Below the pieces are notes generated by a model. That model saw only the letters and a list, made by a program, of their open reading frames with translations. It had not been told where the DNA came from and made no database searches. Both the position numbers and the translations under genes were made by a program. A DNA stretch of 64,000 nucleotides from Setomelanomma holmii (Eukaryota; Ascomycota; Dothideomycetes; Pleosporales; Phaeosphaeriaceae). Positions 43,973-54,014 of the stretch are shown in pieces. Location: NCBI GenBank assembly GCA_010015745.1, contig ML978268.1, positions 1 to 64,000 on the forward strand, read 5' to 3'. Position 1 is the stretch's first letter. Every line of letters starts with the position of its first letter.

Positions 43973-45724
43973 TTATACAGTACAAGCAATCTGCCCCCAC
44001 CCCACCGTCCATCTCACACTCCCCGTAATAATCACCAACAAGCTCAGACCGACTCCCACGCTTGCAGCTCCATACACATACGCATGTCGCCTCTTCTGAC
44101 TATCCAGCTCGCTAATCCACGTCGATACCGTCGTCAAGCATCCGCAAAACCCATCCATGATACCCTGTAACACCTGACAACCCAACACACTCCCAGCCGG
44201 AATATTACTAGCCAGCAGCGGGACGCGCTGCAAATCGTACGCCATGCCCAACACCGCGGTTCCGAAAACATTCACGCTAAACGTCCCGAGTGGGAAAGTC
44301 GGGTGTATGGGATTCAAATACAGCGAGACGTAATACCGCGCCAAACATCCCAAGGGCGCGAATACACATGCGAATAACGCTTGTCCGCGCCACGCATTCC
44401 TACCCGCTGGTGGAAGAATCGTCATCAGTACCGCGCCAATCCAGCACCCCCAGCCCAGCAGCACGATCGCCGGGTCGAGAAAGCGGCGCATGAGCCGGAA
44501 CGGGAGGCGCGGTATTATCGGGTCGAGCAGGAGAGCGAAATGTGCGCCGAGTTTGAGCGCGGCATAGCATGTGGAGATGGTGAGTATGATTGTGCCTGTG
44601 AGCGCGAGGAACGAGTATCCTGCATTTCTATGCACGGTTGTGCTTGAGCTTGGGATGGCGACTCCGGGTGGGTATGGATGGTTGATTGGGGTTTTCAAGT
44701 CGTTTGACAGCGCGAGGAATACGTCTCGAATGAAACTTGAAAAAGAGGTAAAACTGCCACAAAACCCGGTCGCGAGACCAATGTACAGCGGAATCGTCTT
44801 CTTGACTTTTCCATGCCGCTTCTTATGCGCGCCTAGTTCGGGAGCAGGCATGTCGAATGGTTCGGGCACAAGAGACCCGCGTCGTCCCCATTCTGCGGCA
44901 AACATGCGTCGGTCTTCGGCGAGGAAGCCCATGATGAATGTCCCGGCGACGTTGGCCCAGAGCTCGGAAAAGATGACGGGTGCGCCAGGGTAGGAGGTTA
45001 GGGCTTGGAGGCCCAGGCGAGCGAGTGTGCCGAAAATGGCGAAGAAGATGAGATGGGAGATTGTGTAGAGTTCTGTTGCGACGCGTGAGGCGGGCCGCGA
45101 AGGGGGTTTGGCCATGCGTGGTTCGGGTTTTGAGGCGGTCATGCTGGGTAAGGCGGTGAGGTCTAATTGGGATCCTGGTGTTGCAACGCGTGGATTTGGA
45201 TTCAGATTGTTCAACAACAACGACTGCCGTCTTGATCGTGCTTTTGAACCCCGTGATGGAGGCGTATTTGCATGCTGTTTTCCTTGCTCTTGCGTCTTCA
45301 GATTTTGAACCAGACTTTTGGGTTGCGCGATAAGTTCATATGGATTTTCCCACGATTCTGGCGCGAGGAGTTCTTCTATTCTTTTTGCGTCATCGGGTGT
45401 GCTTCGATTTCGACCGCGGGAACTATATGCACGTGTTCTGGTCTCTCCCTTCACACTACTGCTTGCTCTTGATCTCGAATATGGTACATTTGGCGCTGGT
45501 GAACTGGGTGACGGGATAGTCTCAGTATCCGCACGATCAGGGTGTGGTTTGATGTCGAGATCAAAGTCCTCCAGTCGCGGTCTACTTGTCGGCCGTGAAG
45601 GTGGCTGCGGTTGCGGATTCGACGACCTGTCTGACTTTAGACTCGACCTATGTGGCGAGCGCTGTTGCGCAAAATGCGATTCTCGTCGCGAAGGCGGATC
45701 TTCGTCGTCGATGTTGTCCGCCAT
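43973..45724 (-). CDS. FEX1: Fluoride exporter, fused CrcB/FEX type
   Basis: Eukaryotic FEX proteins fuse two CrcB/Fluc halves in one chain and expel fluoride across the plasma membrane. This 583-aa protein starts MADNIDDEDPPSRRESHFAQ. Residues 1-215 are a long disordered Ser/Pro/Arg-rich tail. Membrane half 1 follows: FAIFGTLARLGLQALTSYPG, ELWANVAGTFIMGFLAEDRR and IGLATGFCGSFTSFSSFIRD. A linker helix leads to half 2: FAPLGCLARYYVSLYLNP, FPLGTFSVNVFGTAVLGMAY and GIMDGFCGCLTTVSTWISEL. Both halves keep the family's Arg in LAR, the Asn in WANVAGT and SVNVFGT, and the Phe-rich gate in half 1. The frame is open upstream to 45877, but 45724 gives the natural hydrophilic start. It is divergent from FUR1 across 543 bases. 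Confidence 0.93.
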   Translation of the reverse strand: MADNIDDEDPPSRRESHFAQQRSPHRSSLKSDRSSNPQPQPPSRPTSRPRLEDFDLDIKPHPDRADTETIPSPSSPAPNVPYSRSRASSSVKGETRTRAYSSRGRNRSTPDDAKRIEELLAPESWENPYELIAQPKSLVQNLKTQEQGKQHANTPPSRGSKARSRRQSLLLNNLNPNPRVATPGSQLDLTALPSMTASKPEPRMAKPPSRPASRVATELYTISHLIFFAIFGTLARLGLQALTSYPGAPVIFSELWANVAGTFIMGFLAEDRRMFAAEWGRRGSLVPEPFDMPAPELGAHKKRHGKVKKTIPLYIGLATGFCGSFTSFSSFIRDVFLALSNDLKTPINHPYPPGVAIPSSSTTVHRNAGYSFLALTGTIILTISTCYAALKLGAHFALLLDPIIPRLPFRLMRRFLDPAIVLLGWGCWIGAVLMTILPPAGRNAWRGQALFACVFAPLGCLARYYVSLYLNPIHPTFPLGTFSVNVFGTAVLGMAYDLQRVPLLASNIPAGSVLGCQVLQGIMDGFCGCLTTVSTWISELDSQKRRHAYVYGAASVGVGLSLLVIITGSVRWTVGWGQIACTV

Positions 45725-46267
45725 TGTTCCCTGTAAAGTTATGCAGGATCGACGTGCAATGACGCATCCAGCCAAAAACTCCCACTTGCAAGACCCCCAC
45801 CAAAAATCAATCAAAATCAACGACGATAACCTAGCTGCGCGACTCGGGGCGCTGGCCTTATGAGCAGTTCCAAACACGCGCCCGATTCATGCATGACGAC
45901 CTCAGACATGAACCCACGAGTAACATAGAGTAACATAAACTCTCATCTACAAGACAGGTGCATGCACGGCTGCACGAATGCGGTCGCTTGCCATTTCCTC
46001 GCGACACGCGCAGGGATGGTCGCGTTAAGCTTTATGCGCCCAACCTACTCGGGACAGGCGTAATAAGACAGCACGACGCGGAGGTGCCCGAAGCGAGGCT
46101 GCTCTGCTGCTATCAGCCGGGGTTGGTGGAGCTCCAGCTATCAATCACCTGCCTGAAGTAACAAGCTCGACACACAAAATCACAATCGCACCGCCTGAAG
46201 ACTTTAAAACGACAATCAATTCCGCTGTAAAGTAGATACCTGGGACCTGGATTTCGAAAAAGTAAGA

Positions 46268-47157
46268 ATGACGGCTGATCTCCCCAAAAACGCACATGTT
46301 TCGTCACATCCATGCCTTCAGGCCAAGCTCTCGCAGCTCCGGTCCGCAAGCACGGGATGCAGAGATGCGCAGACGCTGGTGCATGAAATCGCCCTCATGG
46401 TGGGGTACGAGGCACTCGGAGCGGGATTGAGTGCAAAGCAAGACGGTACCGTATGTTTATCCCTTCTTCCATCCGTTCATCCTTCAATATCAATGAGAAG
46501 TGGGGGTATACTTGACTCCAAGTATACAACATACCCACCACACTCCCAGCGCGTACCACACGGAACACAGCACCACCACAACACTTTCTTACTAATCAGA
46601 CTGTGCAAGAAACACCATGCTAACAATTCATTTCACAGGACAAATCCCCCCTCGGCTACCCCTACCCCACATCAACCACCTCGCCCTCCCCATCCACAAT
46701 CTCCCTCGTCCCGATCCTGCGCAGCGGGCTCTCCATGGTCCCCGCCCTATCCTCTCTCCTCCCCTCGCCCGTACCCATCCACCACCTCGGCATGTATCGA
46801 GAAAAGTCCACCCTCCAACCCGTCGAATACTACAACAACCTGCCCTACCACAGTAGCGCCACGCCCTCGAACCCAAACCCCGTCTTACCCGAGCTAGCCA
46901 TCATCGTGGACCCGGTGATAGCGACGGGCGCAACGGCGTGTGCGGCAATCGACACGCTCAAGGATTGGGGCGTGAAGCGCATTATTGTGGTCGCGGTGCT
47001 AGCGACAAAGGAGGGACTGAGGAAGGCGTGTGAGGAGTGGGAGGAGGGTGTTAGTGTGTGGGTGGGCGGGTGTGATGAGGACGTGGATGAGAGGGGGATG
47101 ATCAAGCCGGGCTTGGGGGATATTGGTGATAGGTTGTTTTTGACGTTGGGGAAATGA
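46268..47157 (+). CDS. FUR1: Uracil phosphoribosyltransferase
   Basis: Fur1 makes UMP from uracil and PRPP (pyrimidine salvage). Exons 46268-46450 and 46639-47157 give 233 aa. The intron is long for this genome (188 bases, GTATGT..CACAG, phase 0). Family text: LVHEIALMVGYEA near the N-terminus, VPILRSGLSMVPAL, the 13-residue PRPP-binding motif within IIVDPVIATGATACAAID, and the uracil-binding C-terminus GMIKPGLGDIGDRLF. The N-terminal region is slightly shorter than in yeast. Confidence 0.93.
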
Positions 47158-47920
47158 GGGGTTTGGTAGGATGGAAGTGGGGTGGAGAAAGGTGGATAGA
47201 AGGAGTGGACAAAAATCAGAATTTGATATGTTGAAGAGTAGTCCATCACTGCGTTGCATGTCAAAGGGCGGGGACATTTTGAGGTTTGCGTTTCATACCA
47301 TGAAGCTTATGTACGCGTGATAATGTACATGTATAGCCCCCCAATCGCTGAACATAGCACCGACATGCTCACCTGCGTCGCACCAAAGACGTCAACCATA
47401 AGCTGATCAAAGCAAGCTTTTGCAAGTATCATTGTTCGCACTTGATGCATCATAGCAAGATCACCAAGCGAGGACATGGAGTTCCTTACCTGTAATCTTA
47501 CCTTGACGATACTGGACGTGCATGTACTTACATACCTACCCACCTACCCGCCAGACTGTGAACCGAAGGAAATACTAATAAAACATGTAATGAGAATCAC
47601 CTTGCCCTACCCTACTCAATGCGCTGATATCCTTGATAATCCGTGCTTGCGAAGTCGATTGCTGCTTCTTTGTGGTCCAGGAGGTGAAAGAAAGTCTCTG
47701 TGTGATACTGATGGAGACCTGATGATGGTGGTGTGTTTGCTGAATGACAATCGTCGTTCGTCCATGGCTTACCATCTCCCCAATCCGTTGCGGTATCTGT
47801 GTTGCGAGCGTCAAGTCGACAGAGCTGACCTTACCCCCATTGACGAGAAATAATGAGGCTAAAGAAAGGGAGGTAACCTTGACAAACCCTTGCAGAAGCA
47901 CACTGAAGCTGCCGGAAGGC
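47158..47920. other. Convergent 3' region of FUR1 and U1-70K
   Basis: No gene was supported. A minus-strand frame extending to 47575 is a shifted-frame shadow of the Gly-rich tail of U1-70K. Confidence 0.5.
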
Positions 47921-49158
47921 TCAGTACCTTCTTCGTTGTCTCGGATCGTCGTAGCTGTCGCCTTCATACCCACGTTTTCGTGAGTCGTCACGGCCATACC
48001 CACCATCCCGACCACCTTCGCGAGGTCGGTCTCTGCTGCCGAGAGGCTCATTGTTCGCGCCGCTGGATCCTCGATCGTACCCACCGCCGCCTCCTCGCCT
48101 GTCTTCGTAGCGTCCGCCTCCTGATCCACGGTCACCGCCGAACCCACCACCGCGTCCGCCTCCAAATCCGCCTTCTCGTGGACCGCGAGGACCAGCAGGT
48201 GCGCCATCTGGGGGACCGTAGCCGTTTGACTGGTAGCCGATACCTCCTCGACCTCCTCCGAACCCGCCGCCGCCGCCGCCTCGGCCTCCGCCAAACCCAC
48301 CTCCTCGTCCGCCACCAGAGCCACGATCTCCTCCAAAGCCGCCGCGACCTCCACCACGTCCGCCAAAACCGCCGCCGAAGCCGCCTCGAGCCCCAAATCC
48401 TCCAGGACCGGCTGGCGCACCAAACCCACCTGGAACTGCTGGACCGCGTGCAGCAGGACCCTTGGTGTAGCCGCGACCACCCAGACCGCCACCGAAACGA
48501 CGAGGACGCCAGCCAGAGACTGTGCGGCCGCGCTCTACGTCGACAAGAACGCGCCGGTCCTTGATCTTGATGCCATCGGTCTCTTTGTAAGCGGCCTTCA
48601 TGTCTTTTTCGCGCTCGTACACGATGAAGGCGTAACCGCGCTTTCGCTTCTTAGGTGGCGCGTCGGGCGGAGCAGTGATGTCTTCGACGATGCGGATGCG
48701 CTCGATGGGACCGTAGCGGCCGAATTCGCGTTCGAGATCGTCAGAGGTGACGCCGTAGGCGAGGCGTGATACAAAGAGGGTTTTGAATGCGTCGCCTTGA
48801 ACCTTGGCGTCTTCGCTGGGTTTATCTGTGGTTGTCAGCGCTGCGGGACAGATAGAAAGGCGAGCGCGCAGGTGAGAGCCCAGCAGGGTGACGTACATAG
48901 TTCATTCACTTCCTCAAGGAGTTTCTCCTGTTTCTCCTTCTTTTCGAGCTTCTTGCGATCGCGCTTTTGCAGCCAGCTGTCGCTTGGCACGTAACCATCG
49001 TTGTCCTTGTACTCTCGCAGTGCCTGCATGTACTGTCCGATGCCGGATATCTTAGGCGTGCAGCGTTTCTCCGGCGCGTGGTCAGAAGGCTCAACCCATC
49101 GCAGCGGCGGTCGCGGCGCGAACAGGTTCAGAAGCATGGGCGGGAGTTTGTCCGTCAT
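47921..49158 (-). CDS. SNP1: U1 snRNP 70 kDa protein
   Basis: U1-70K binds stem-loop I of U1 snRNA and helps select 5' splice sites. Exons 49158-48897 and 48825-47921 (71-base intron, GTACGT..CACAG) give 388 aa. The N-terminus MTDKLPPMLLNLFAPRPPLR is the family signature, followed by a charged helix. The RRM (residues about 103-180) has RNP2 (LFVSRLAY) and RNP1 (KRGYAFIVYE), with the family-typical GPIERIRIVED. The C-terminal 190 residues are RGG/Gly-rich with RDRPREGGRDG and end DDPRQRRRY. It is divergent from the mL43 gene with only 224 bases between start codons. Confidence 0.95.
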
Positions 49159-49382
49159 GGTAGGTGAGTCGCTGGAATGCGCTCCAGCTGGCGACGTGAA
49201 TTGGTTGGATTCAGAGACGTAGAGAGAGTGAGGATGAAAAGTAAAGATGGTGATGGGCAGTCGAGGGAGCTGCGGAGCGCATTAGCGGCAGGCGCCAGGT
49301 GCACGTGCTTTGCCGACTCCAAAGATTCTCGACATCGACGACGACAGCTACATCTCCAGTCGAGCCGCCTTTGCATGCCAAT

Positions 49383-49853
49383 ATGCCTCTGTCGGCGATC
49401 AAAACAGTCGCAAAATCACAGGTATGCAAAGAATCTGTATGCCATCACCATATATTCGTTGTTGCTGATAATATGCAGAATGGCGTCGGCTCATTCATCC
49501 TGCCCTGCAAATCCATCTCCTTCCACTACTGCAACTGGTGGGGTTCCTCGCGCGGCATGAACTCCTTCATAAAAGCTTCCCTTCCGACCTTCGCCCGCAA
49601 CAACCCGCAAATCGAAATCTCCGTCTCGCCACGGCCGCGGCGGCACCCAGTCCTGATCGCACACTACATCAATGGCACGACACGGTCAATATGCGTCAAG
49701 AACTTGCTGAATGAGGGCGTCAGGGAGAAGGCTGAGATCTTGAGGAATAGTACGGGAGAGAAGAATAGGAAGACTGGCAAGCCAGTCGTTAGCGTGAACG
49801 AGAGTGTACGAGGAATATGGGATCCTTTCCACGGCGCGAAGGTGCAGATATGA
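49383..49853 (+). CDS. MRPL51: Mitochondrial large-subunit ribosomal protein mL43 (L51/S25/CI-B8 fold)
   Basis: Exons 49383-49421 and 49479-49853 (57-base intron, GTATGC..ATGCAG, phase 0) give 137 aa. The sequence NGVGSFILPCKSISFHYCNW then WGSSRGMNSFI is the core of the thioredoxin-like L51/S25/CI-B8 family, and the RNP segment PRPRRHPVLIAHYINGTTR fits mL43. The C-terminus extends past the bacterial-size core (VNESVRGIWDPFHG), a typical fungal ending. The short first exon encodes MPLSAIKTVAKSQ, a plausible mitochondrial leader. Confidence 0.9.
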   Translation: MPLSAIKTVAKSQVCKESVCHHHIFVVADNMQNGVGSFILPCKSISFHYCNWWGSSRGMNSFIKASLPTFARNNPQIEISVSPRPRRHPVLIAHYINGTTRSICVKNLLNEGVREKAEILRNSTGEKNRKTGKPVVSVNESVRGIWDPFHGAKVQI

Positions 49854-50119
49854 GGTAAAGATGAAGTGAACGGAGTATTTAGGCCAAATGAAGCGTACGG
49901 TATACTCACCATCATCAGAAAAGGTTGCTGGCATACAATGGGATATATCTGCAATACCACGGGTAGTCACATTGACCGAGCACGGCAAACATTTGTACAA
50001 TAATGTAACAAAGACTACAACCCGCGTCGACTTAAAGGCGATATTCGAGTCCACAGTGGCTCATGGCCGAATGAAGTTATGCATCTGCCTGACTATAGAC
50101 GCGCTCCACTACCATGCAT

Positions 50120-51061
50120 TCATGCCTGGTGGCTGTTGATGATGTCGACAAATGCAGGCTTCAGACTGGCGCCACCAACAAGGAAACCGTCAATATCAGG
50201 CTGCTTCGCAAGCTCACTGCAGTTCTTCTCCGTCACACTGCCACCGTACAGGATACGGGTCTTCTCCGCAGCCTCACTGGATACCTCCTTGCCGAGCCAC
50301 TCGCGGATTGCCTTGTGCACTTCTTGTGCCTGCTCGGTCGTCGCAACCTTGCCGGTGCCGATGGCCCTGTTCCTATTAACACAAAATGTGTATCTGCGTG
50401 ACACAAGACATACCAGATAGGCTCGTAAGCCACAACAATCTTGCTCCAGTCCTTGACTTTATCCGCCACAGCCTTCAGCTGCGTCGTGACAACCTCAATC
50501 GTCTTATTCGCCTCCCTCTGCTCCAAGCTCTCACCACAGCACAGAATCACACCCAGCCCGCAGTCCAAGGCCGCCTTAGTCTTGGACGCAACAAACGCGT
50601 CGTCTTCCTGCAGAATGACGCGGCGCTCAGAGTGGCCCAGAATCGTCCAAGTGATGCCGCTGTCCTTTAGCTGGTCGGCCGAGATCTCGCCTGTGAAGGC
50701 ACCGCTGGGCTTGTCGAAGATGTTTTGCGCGGCAACTTCAAGGCCTCTGCGGAGGTGCTCACGGGCGAGGAGGAGATATAGGGCTGGAGGAGCGATGACG
50801 ACCTCTGCGGTCCATGTCAATGAATTGCTTTTTGCGATTGCAAAGAACGTGCGGTCGAGTGGAACAAGAGAGCAATCAAATCCACTCACCAGTGTTGGGA
50901 TCGAGCTTCGCCTTGTTCAGGTTCTCGAGAATATCCTTGATGGACTTGATAGTCCCATTCCTTCAGACCTGTTAGCCTCTCTTGTCTGTCTTCGCGGTAC
51001 TCACTGCTTGGGTCGTGACATACATCTTGAAGTTCCCCCCGACGAAAAATTGGCGACCCAT
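50120..51061 (-). CDS. TPI1: Triosephosphate isomerase
   Basis: TPI interconverts dihydroxyacetone phosphate and glyceraldehyde 3-phosphate in glycolysis. Four exons: 51061-51024, 50960-50890, 50804-50414 and 50366-50120, giving 248 aa, the usual length. Introns are 63, 85 and 47 bases. The active site is complete: Lys in GGNFKMNG, His in LGHSERR, Glu in VVAYEPIWAIGTGK, and the phosphate loop ILYGGSVTEKN and DGFLVGGASL. Intron 1 splits the codon of Met in NFKMNG. The final intron falls within TGG of PIW. Confidence 0.96.
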
Positions 51062-51601
51062 TTTGGCGGTTTAGATGTCTGAAAATCTCTGGAAATGGGA
51101 TTGAAGTGTTCAACAAGAAATTTCAAGTGGTGTGGTGGTGCAATGCGTTGTTGAGCTGAGCTACAATGTTTGGTGTTTGAGCTCGGCGGGGGCGGGGCAG
51201 TGACGGACGACCTTGCTCTCAGCTGTGGCACGTCTGTCGGCGAGCATCGGAGTTGCTTCTGCCTTGGCTGTGGGTAGAGGGAAAAAGAATCGGGGTACCG
51301 ATCCCACGTGGACAATTCTTTTTCTCGAAACAGTGGATAGCCGAGGGCAGTCTTACGACATATTGCGTTTCGCAGGCGGACCAGAATGGGGTTGGTTTTT
51401 CTGGTGAATCCGCTAAGCTGGAAACACGATCAAGAAACTCAAGCGCACATCAGAAGGGACAGGGCAAATCCATGGGATGGTTCTTCTAGCCTTGAGACCT
51501 TGATCCGCATTGGCAACATCTACATACTTTGATCCAGCTTGAGTCTCGCTAGCTCAGCCAAGTCCATAGCAGCAACTCCGCAGCTCCTCAAAGTCCCAAA
51601 C

Positions 51602-51973
51602 ATGGCCAACGACGCTTCCGCTGCCAGTCCATCGCCCCAAGTCCACGGCATCTCCGTCTCTCCACTCACCCAATGTGCCCACTGGAACTCTCTCCTTGAC
51701 ATCATTGCAATCAAGCATTTCTGCTGCAACAAGTTCTACGCTTGCATCAGCTGTCATGATGAGTGCGAATCGCACTGTTCCGGCGTTTGGCCGCGCAGTC
51801 GAAGAGACGAGAAGGCGGTGCTTTGTGGTGCTTGCAAGCACATTCTGACTGTGGATGAGTACATGGACAGCGGAAGTCGATGTACGAGTTGCAAGAGCGG
51901 GTTCAATCCGGGGTGTGAGAACCATTGGGGCTTGTACTTTGAGATGGATGATGCTGGAGCCGGAAAGGTCTGA
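51602..51973 (+). CDS. CHY-type zinc finger protein (Hot13-like)
   Basis: A 123-aa single-exon protein from ATG 51602. After a short N-terminal tail, the CHY zinc finger reads TQCAHWNSLLDIIAIKHFCC, then CISCHDECESH, VLCGACKHILTVDEY, and a final CTSCKSGFNPGCENHWG, so all metal ligands of the fold are present. The size and single domain match yeast Hot13, which acts in the intermembrane space with Mia40/Erv1 in small Tim assembly. That role is inferred from the family; plant and animal CHY proteins with an added RING are ubiquitin ligases, but no RING is present here. Divergent from TPI1 across 540 bases. Confidence 0.85.
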   Translation: MANDASAASPSPQVHGISVSPLTQCAHWNSLLDIIAIKHFCCNKFYACISCHDECESHCSGVWPRSRRDEKAVLCGACKHILTVDEYMDSGSRCTSCKSGFNPGCENHWGLYFEMDDAGAGKV

Positions 51974-52777
51974 AGCTGTATGATTCGGTTGCGACTATTG
52001 CACTTTCCTGCCGCCTTTGAAGCCCCGACCTGAGTGTTCCTGTTGACGATGGCATGGCCGACTGGAGTGGTCGTAACTCGCAGAGTAGCAGAAAAGGTGT
52101 TACGTGTAGCACACCTTTTGTACACGAATCCTGCTACCCCATGCGCGGTCGCGGTGAAGGACCAACGACAGGACTAGACCATAACGCGGTGCCAACGAAG
52201 CACGTGCCATGGAAGCAATGGAGCCTCTGTCTGATACTCCTCAGCATCATGTGCCAACCAACCCACCCTCCAGTCTTGCAACGATCAGTCTATAAGAGCG
52301 TCCACAAGAGGCCACGAATACTTCAAGTCCCAGAGCAAAGAACCTCGGCGCAGAATCTTTGCATGATGGATGGCGGACCAGACTTCGAGAGTTGACTTAG
52401 GCAGCAGATGGAACAGAACAACGTCGTCACTATTGGCTGGAACTAGCGTGCCGTAACGTAACCGAGTTCTGGTACCACGCCAGCCGCAACTTTCTCACCG
52501 AAACATTCATGATCTAAAACTGCTGCGCGAAGTATGTTGTATGCGCTGTGCTTTACCTACGCCATCAACTTTGAAATAAATGCGTTTCGATCCTCGATCC
52601 CGTGCCCTTTTGCACAATGCATCTGACGGCGATTTCCTCGCCTGAAATCTCACACTGGACTCTAAACCCACAAAATTATCGCTGACCCTGCAGCGAACAG
52701 TATCAGACAAGTTCTAAACACCATTCATACTTATGAGCCCCTGTCATCCCCAGTTCTTCCATATTTGTGTCACAATA
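51974..52777. other. Intergenic, nothing recognised
   Basis: A 113-codon plus-strand frame (52054-52395) has no motif or coding character. No RNA gene was seen. Confidence 0.5.
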
Positions 52778-53566
52778 TTAACACACCTCGCATACATAAG
52801 CACTCCGCTCCTCCATCTCTCCTCCCTTAACGCCGCATCTCGCGACTATATCTTGATCGTCATCTTGTCGATCTTCACCGCACAATTTACTGAGGATATT
52901 CCGCCACACCCCAACCGCATGAAAACCATCGCACAAATCCTCCATCACCCTGCCATCAGCGACCAACCACTCCTCAATTCTCCTCTCAAGCTCTCCATAT
53001 CTTTCTTCCTCCCGCCACTCACCAGGTAGGATCCCAAACTCATCGTCCAACTCTTTAGTCGTGTAATTCTTCATCACCTCAAGCAGCGGAGATCCGCGCA
53101 AGCACCGACTACGTCTTCGACGCATGCGCGCCTCAGAGTCCCAACGCACAGGCTTGGGCTTAGGAAGGGCAAGCAGCGTCCCGTCGCCGCTTTCGGAGAG
53201 TGGTATTTGAGATAGTAAGGCACATGTAGATGAGCGCAGGTACCCATATCGATCCCGAAAGTCGTAGGAGGTCCGGAGATGGCGTTCGAGCTTGATGCGT
53301 GTACGGCGGAGTTTGCGTGCTGCGCGATCGATGGTGCGGAGCGGGCGGCGGGTTGGGTTGAATATGCCGTTGGTAGGATGGAGCTGCTGCGTTGTGGATG
53401 CCTCCGCGCCCGTGGGACCTGTATGTGTTGGTTTTGACGTCTCAGGCGAATGTGGTCCGTCCTCAGGTTTTCGTCTGGACCGCGTTCGACCGGACACAGG
53501 GCCATGGATACGTCTTTGATGCGCGTGTAGACGATCGTAGAGTTTCTGGTGGAGAGGAGAGTACAT
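52778..53566 (-). CDS. Hypothetical basic protein
   Basis: A 262-aa single-exon protein from ATG 53566 (MYSPLHQKLYDRLHAHQRRI). The N-terminal third is Pro/Thr/Arg-rich. The middle is a basic helix (RRPLRTIDRAARKLRRTRIK). The C-terminal third is acidic and folded in style (MKNYTTKELDDEFGILPGEW, ELERRIEEWLVADGRVMED), ending YVCEVC. I do not recognise a named domain. The length of the frame and its composition argue for a real gene. Confidence 0.65.
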   Translation of the reverse strand: MYSPLHQKLYDRLHAHQRRIHGPVSGRTRSRRKPEDGPHSPETSKPTHTGPTGAEASTTQQLHPTNGIFNPTRRPLRTIDRAARKLRRTRIKLERHLRTSYDFRDRYGYLRSSTCALLSQIPLSESGDGTLLALPKPKPVRWDSEARMRRRRSRCLRGSPLLEVMKNYTTKELDDEFGILPGEWREEERYGELERRIEEWLVADGRVMEDLCDGFHAVGVWRNILSKLCGEDRQDDDQDIVARCGVKGGEMEERSAYVCEVC

Positions 53567-54014
53567 GGCCTCACTATGAGTAGGCCAAGAATGAGCCACC
53601 AGTACTCAGGTTCAAATGAATGTTGCCGCGCACATCAAGCTTCCCGAAACTGCTAGCGGGTCAAGGACGCACAGGGTTTGAAGCAGTGTGTTACGTATGA
53701 TGACAATGTGATTAACACAGCGGGAACAAAGGGATGTGTGGCAATGATCATTACAGGCGTCTTCCAAAGAAAGACATGGAACAAGGACATTGTTCTGGTA
53801 GTGAAGTGAATGGTGAAATCTTGACACTGTGAACAGTGAATGTGAAAATGCAGTGCTGTCGAGAATAACAATACTCGCGATATGCACATTTTCGTTGCCA
53901 TTTTTAAAATTTTCTAGGCTCTGCCTATCGTGATGCCGAAAACCTCTCGGGTTCATTTATGCTTTGCACATAGTGGACCTCAGTAATACTTCCCATTTTA
54001 TGTAGCGTGAAGGT
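53567..54014. other. Intergenic, nothing recognised
   Basis: AT-richer stretch between two minus-strand genes; no gene was supported. Confidence 0.5.

Noticed and set aside
47575..48492. A 305-codon minus-strand frame overlapping U1-70K
   Set aside because: It is the shifted-frame reading of the Gly-rich U1-70K tail; the RRM and family N-terminus fix the true frame.
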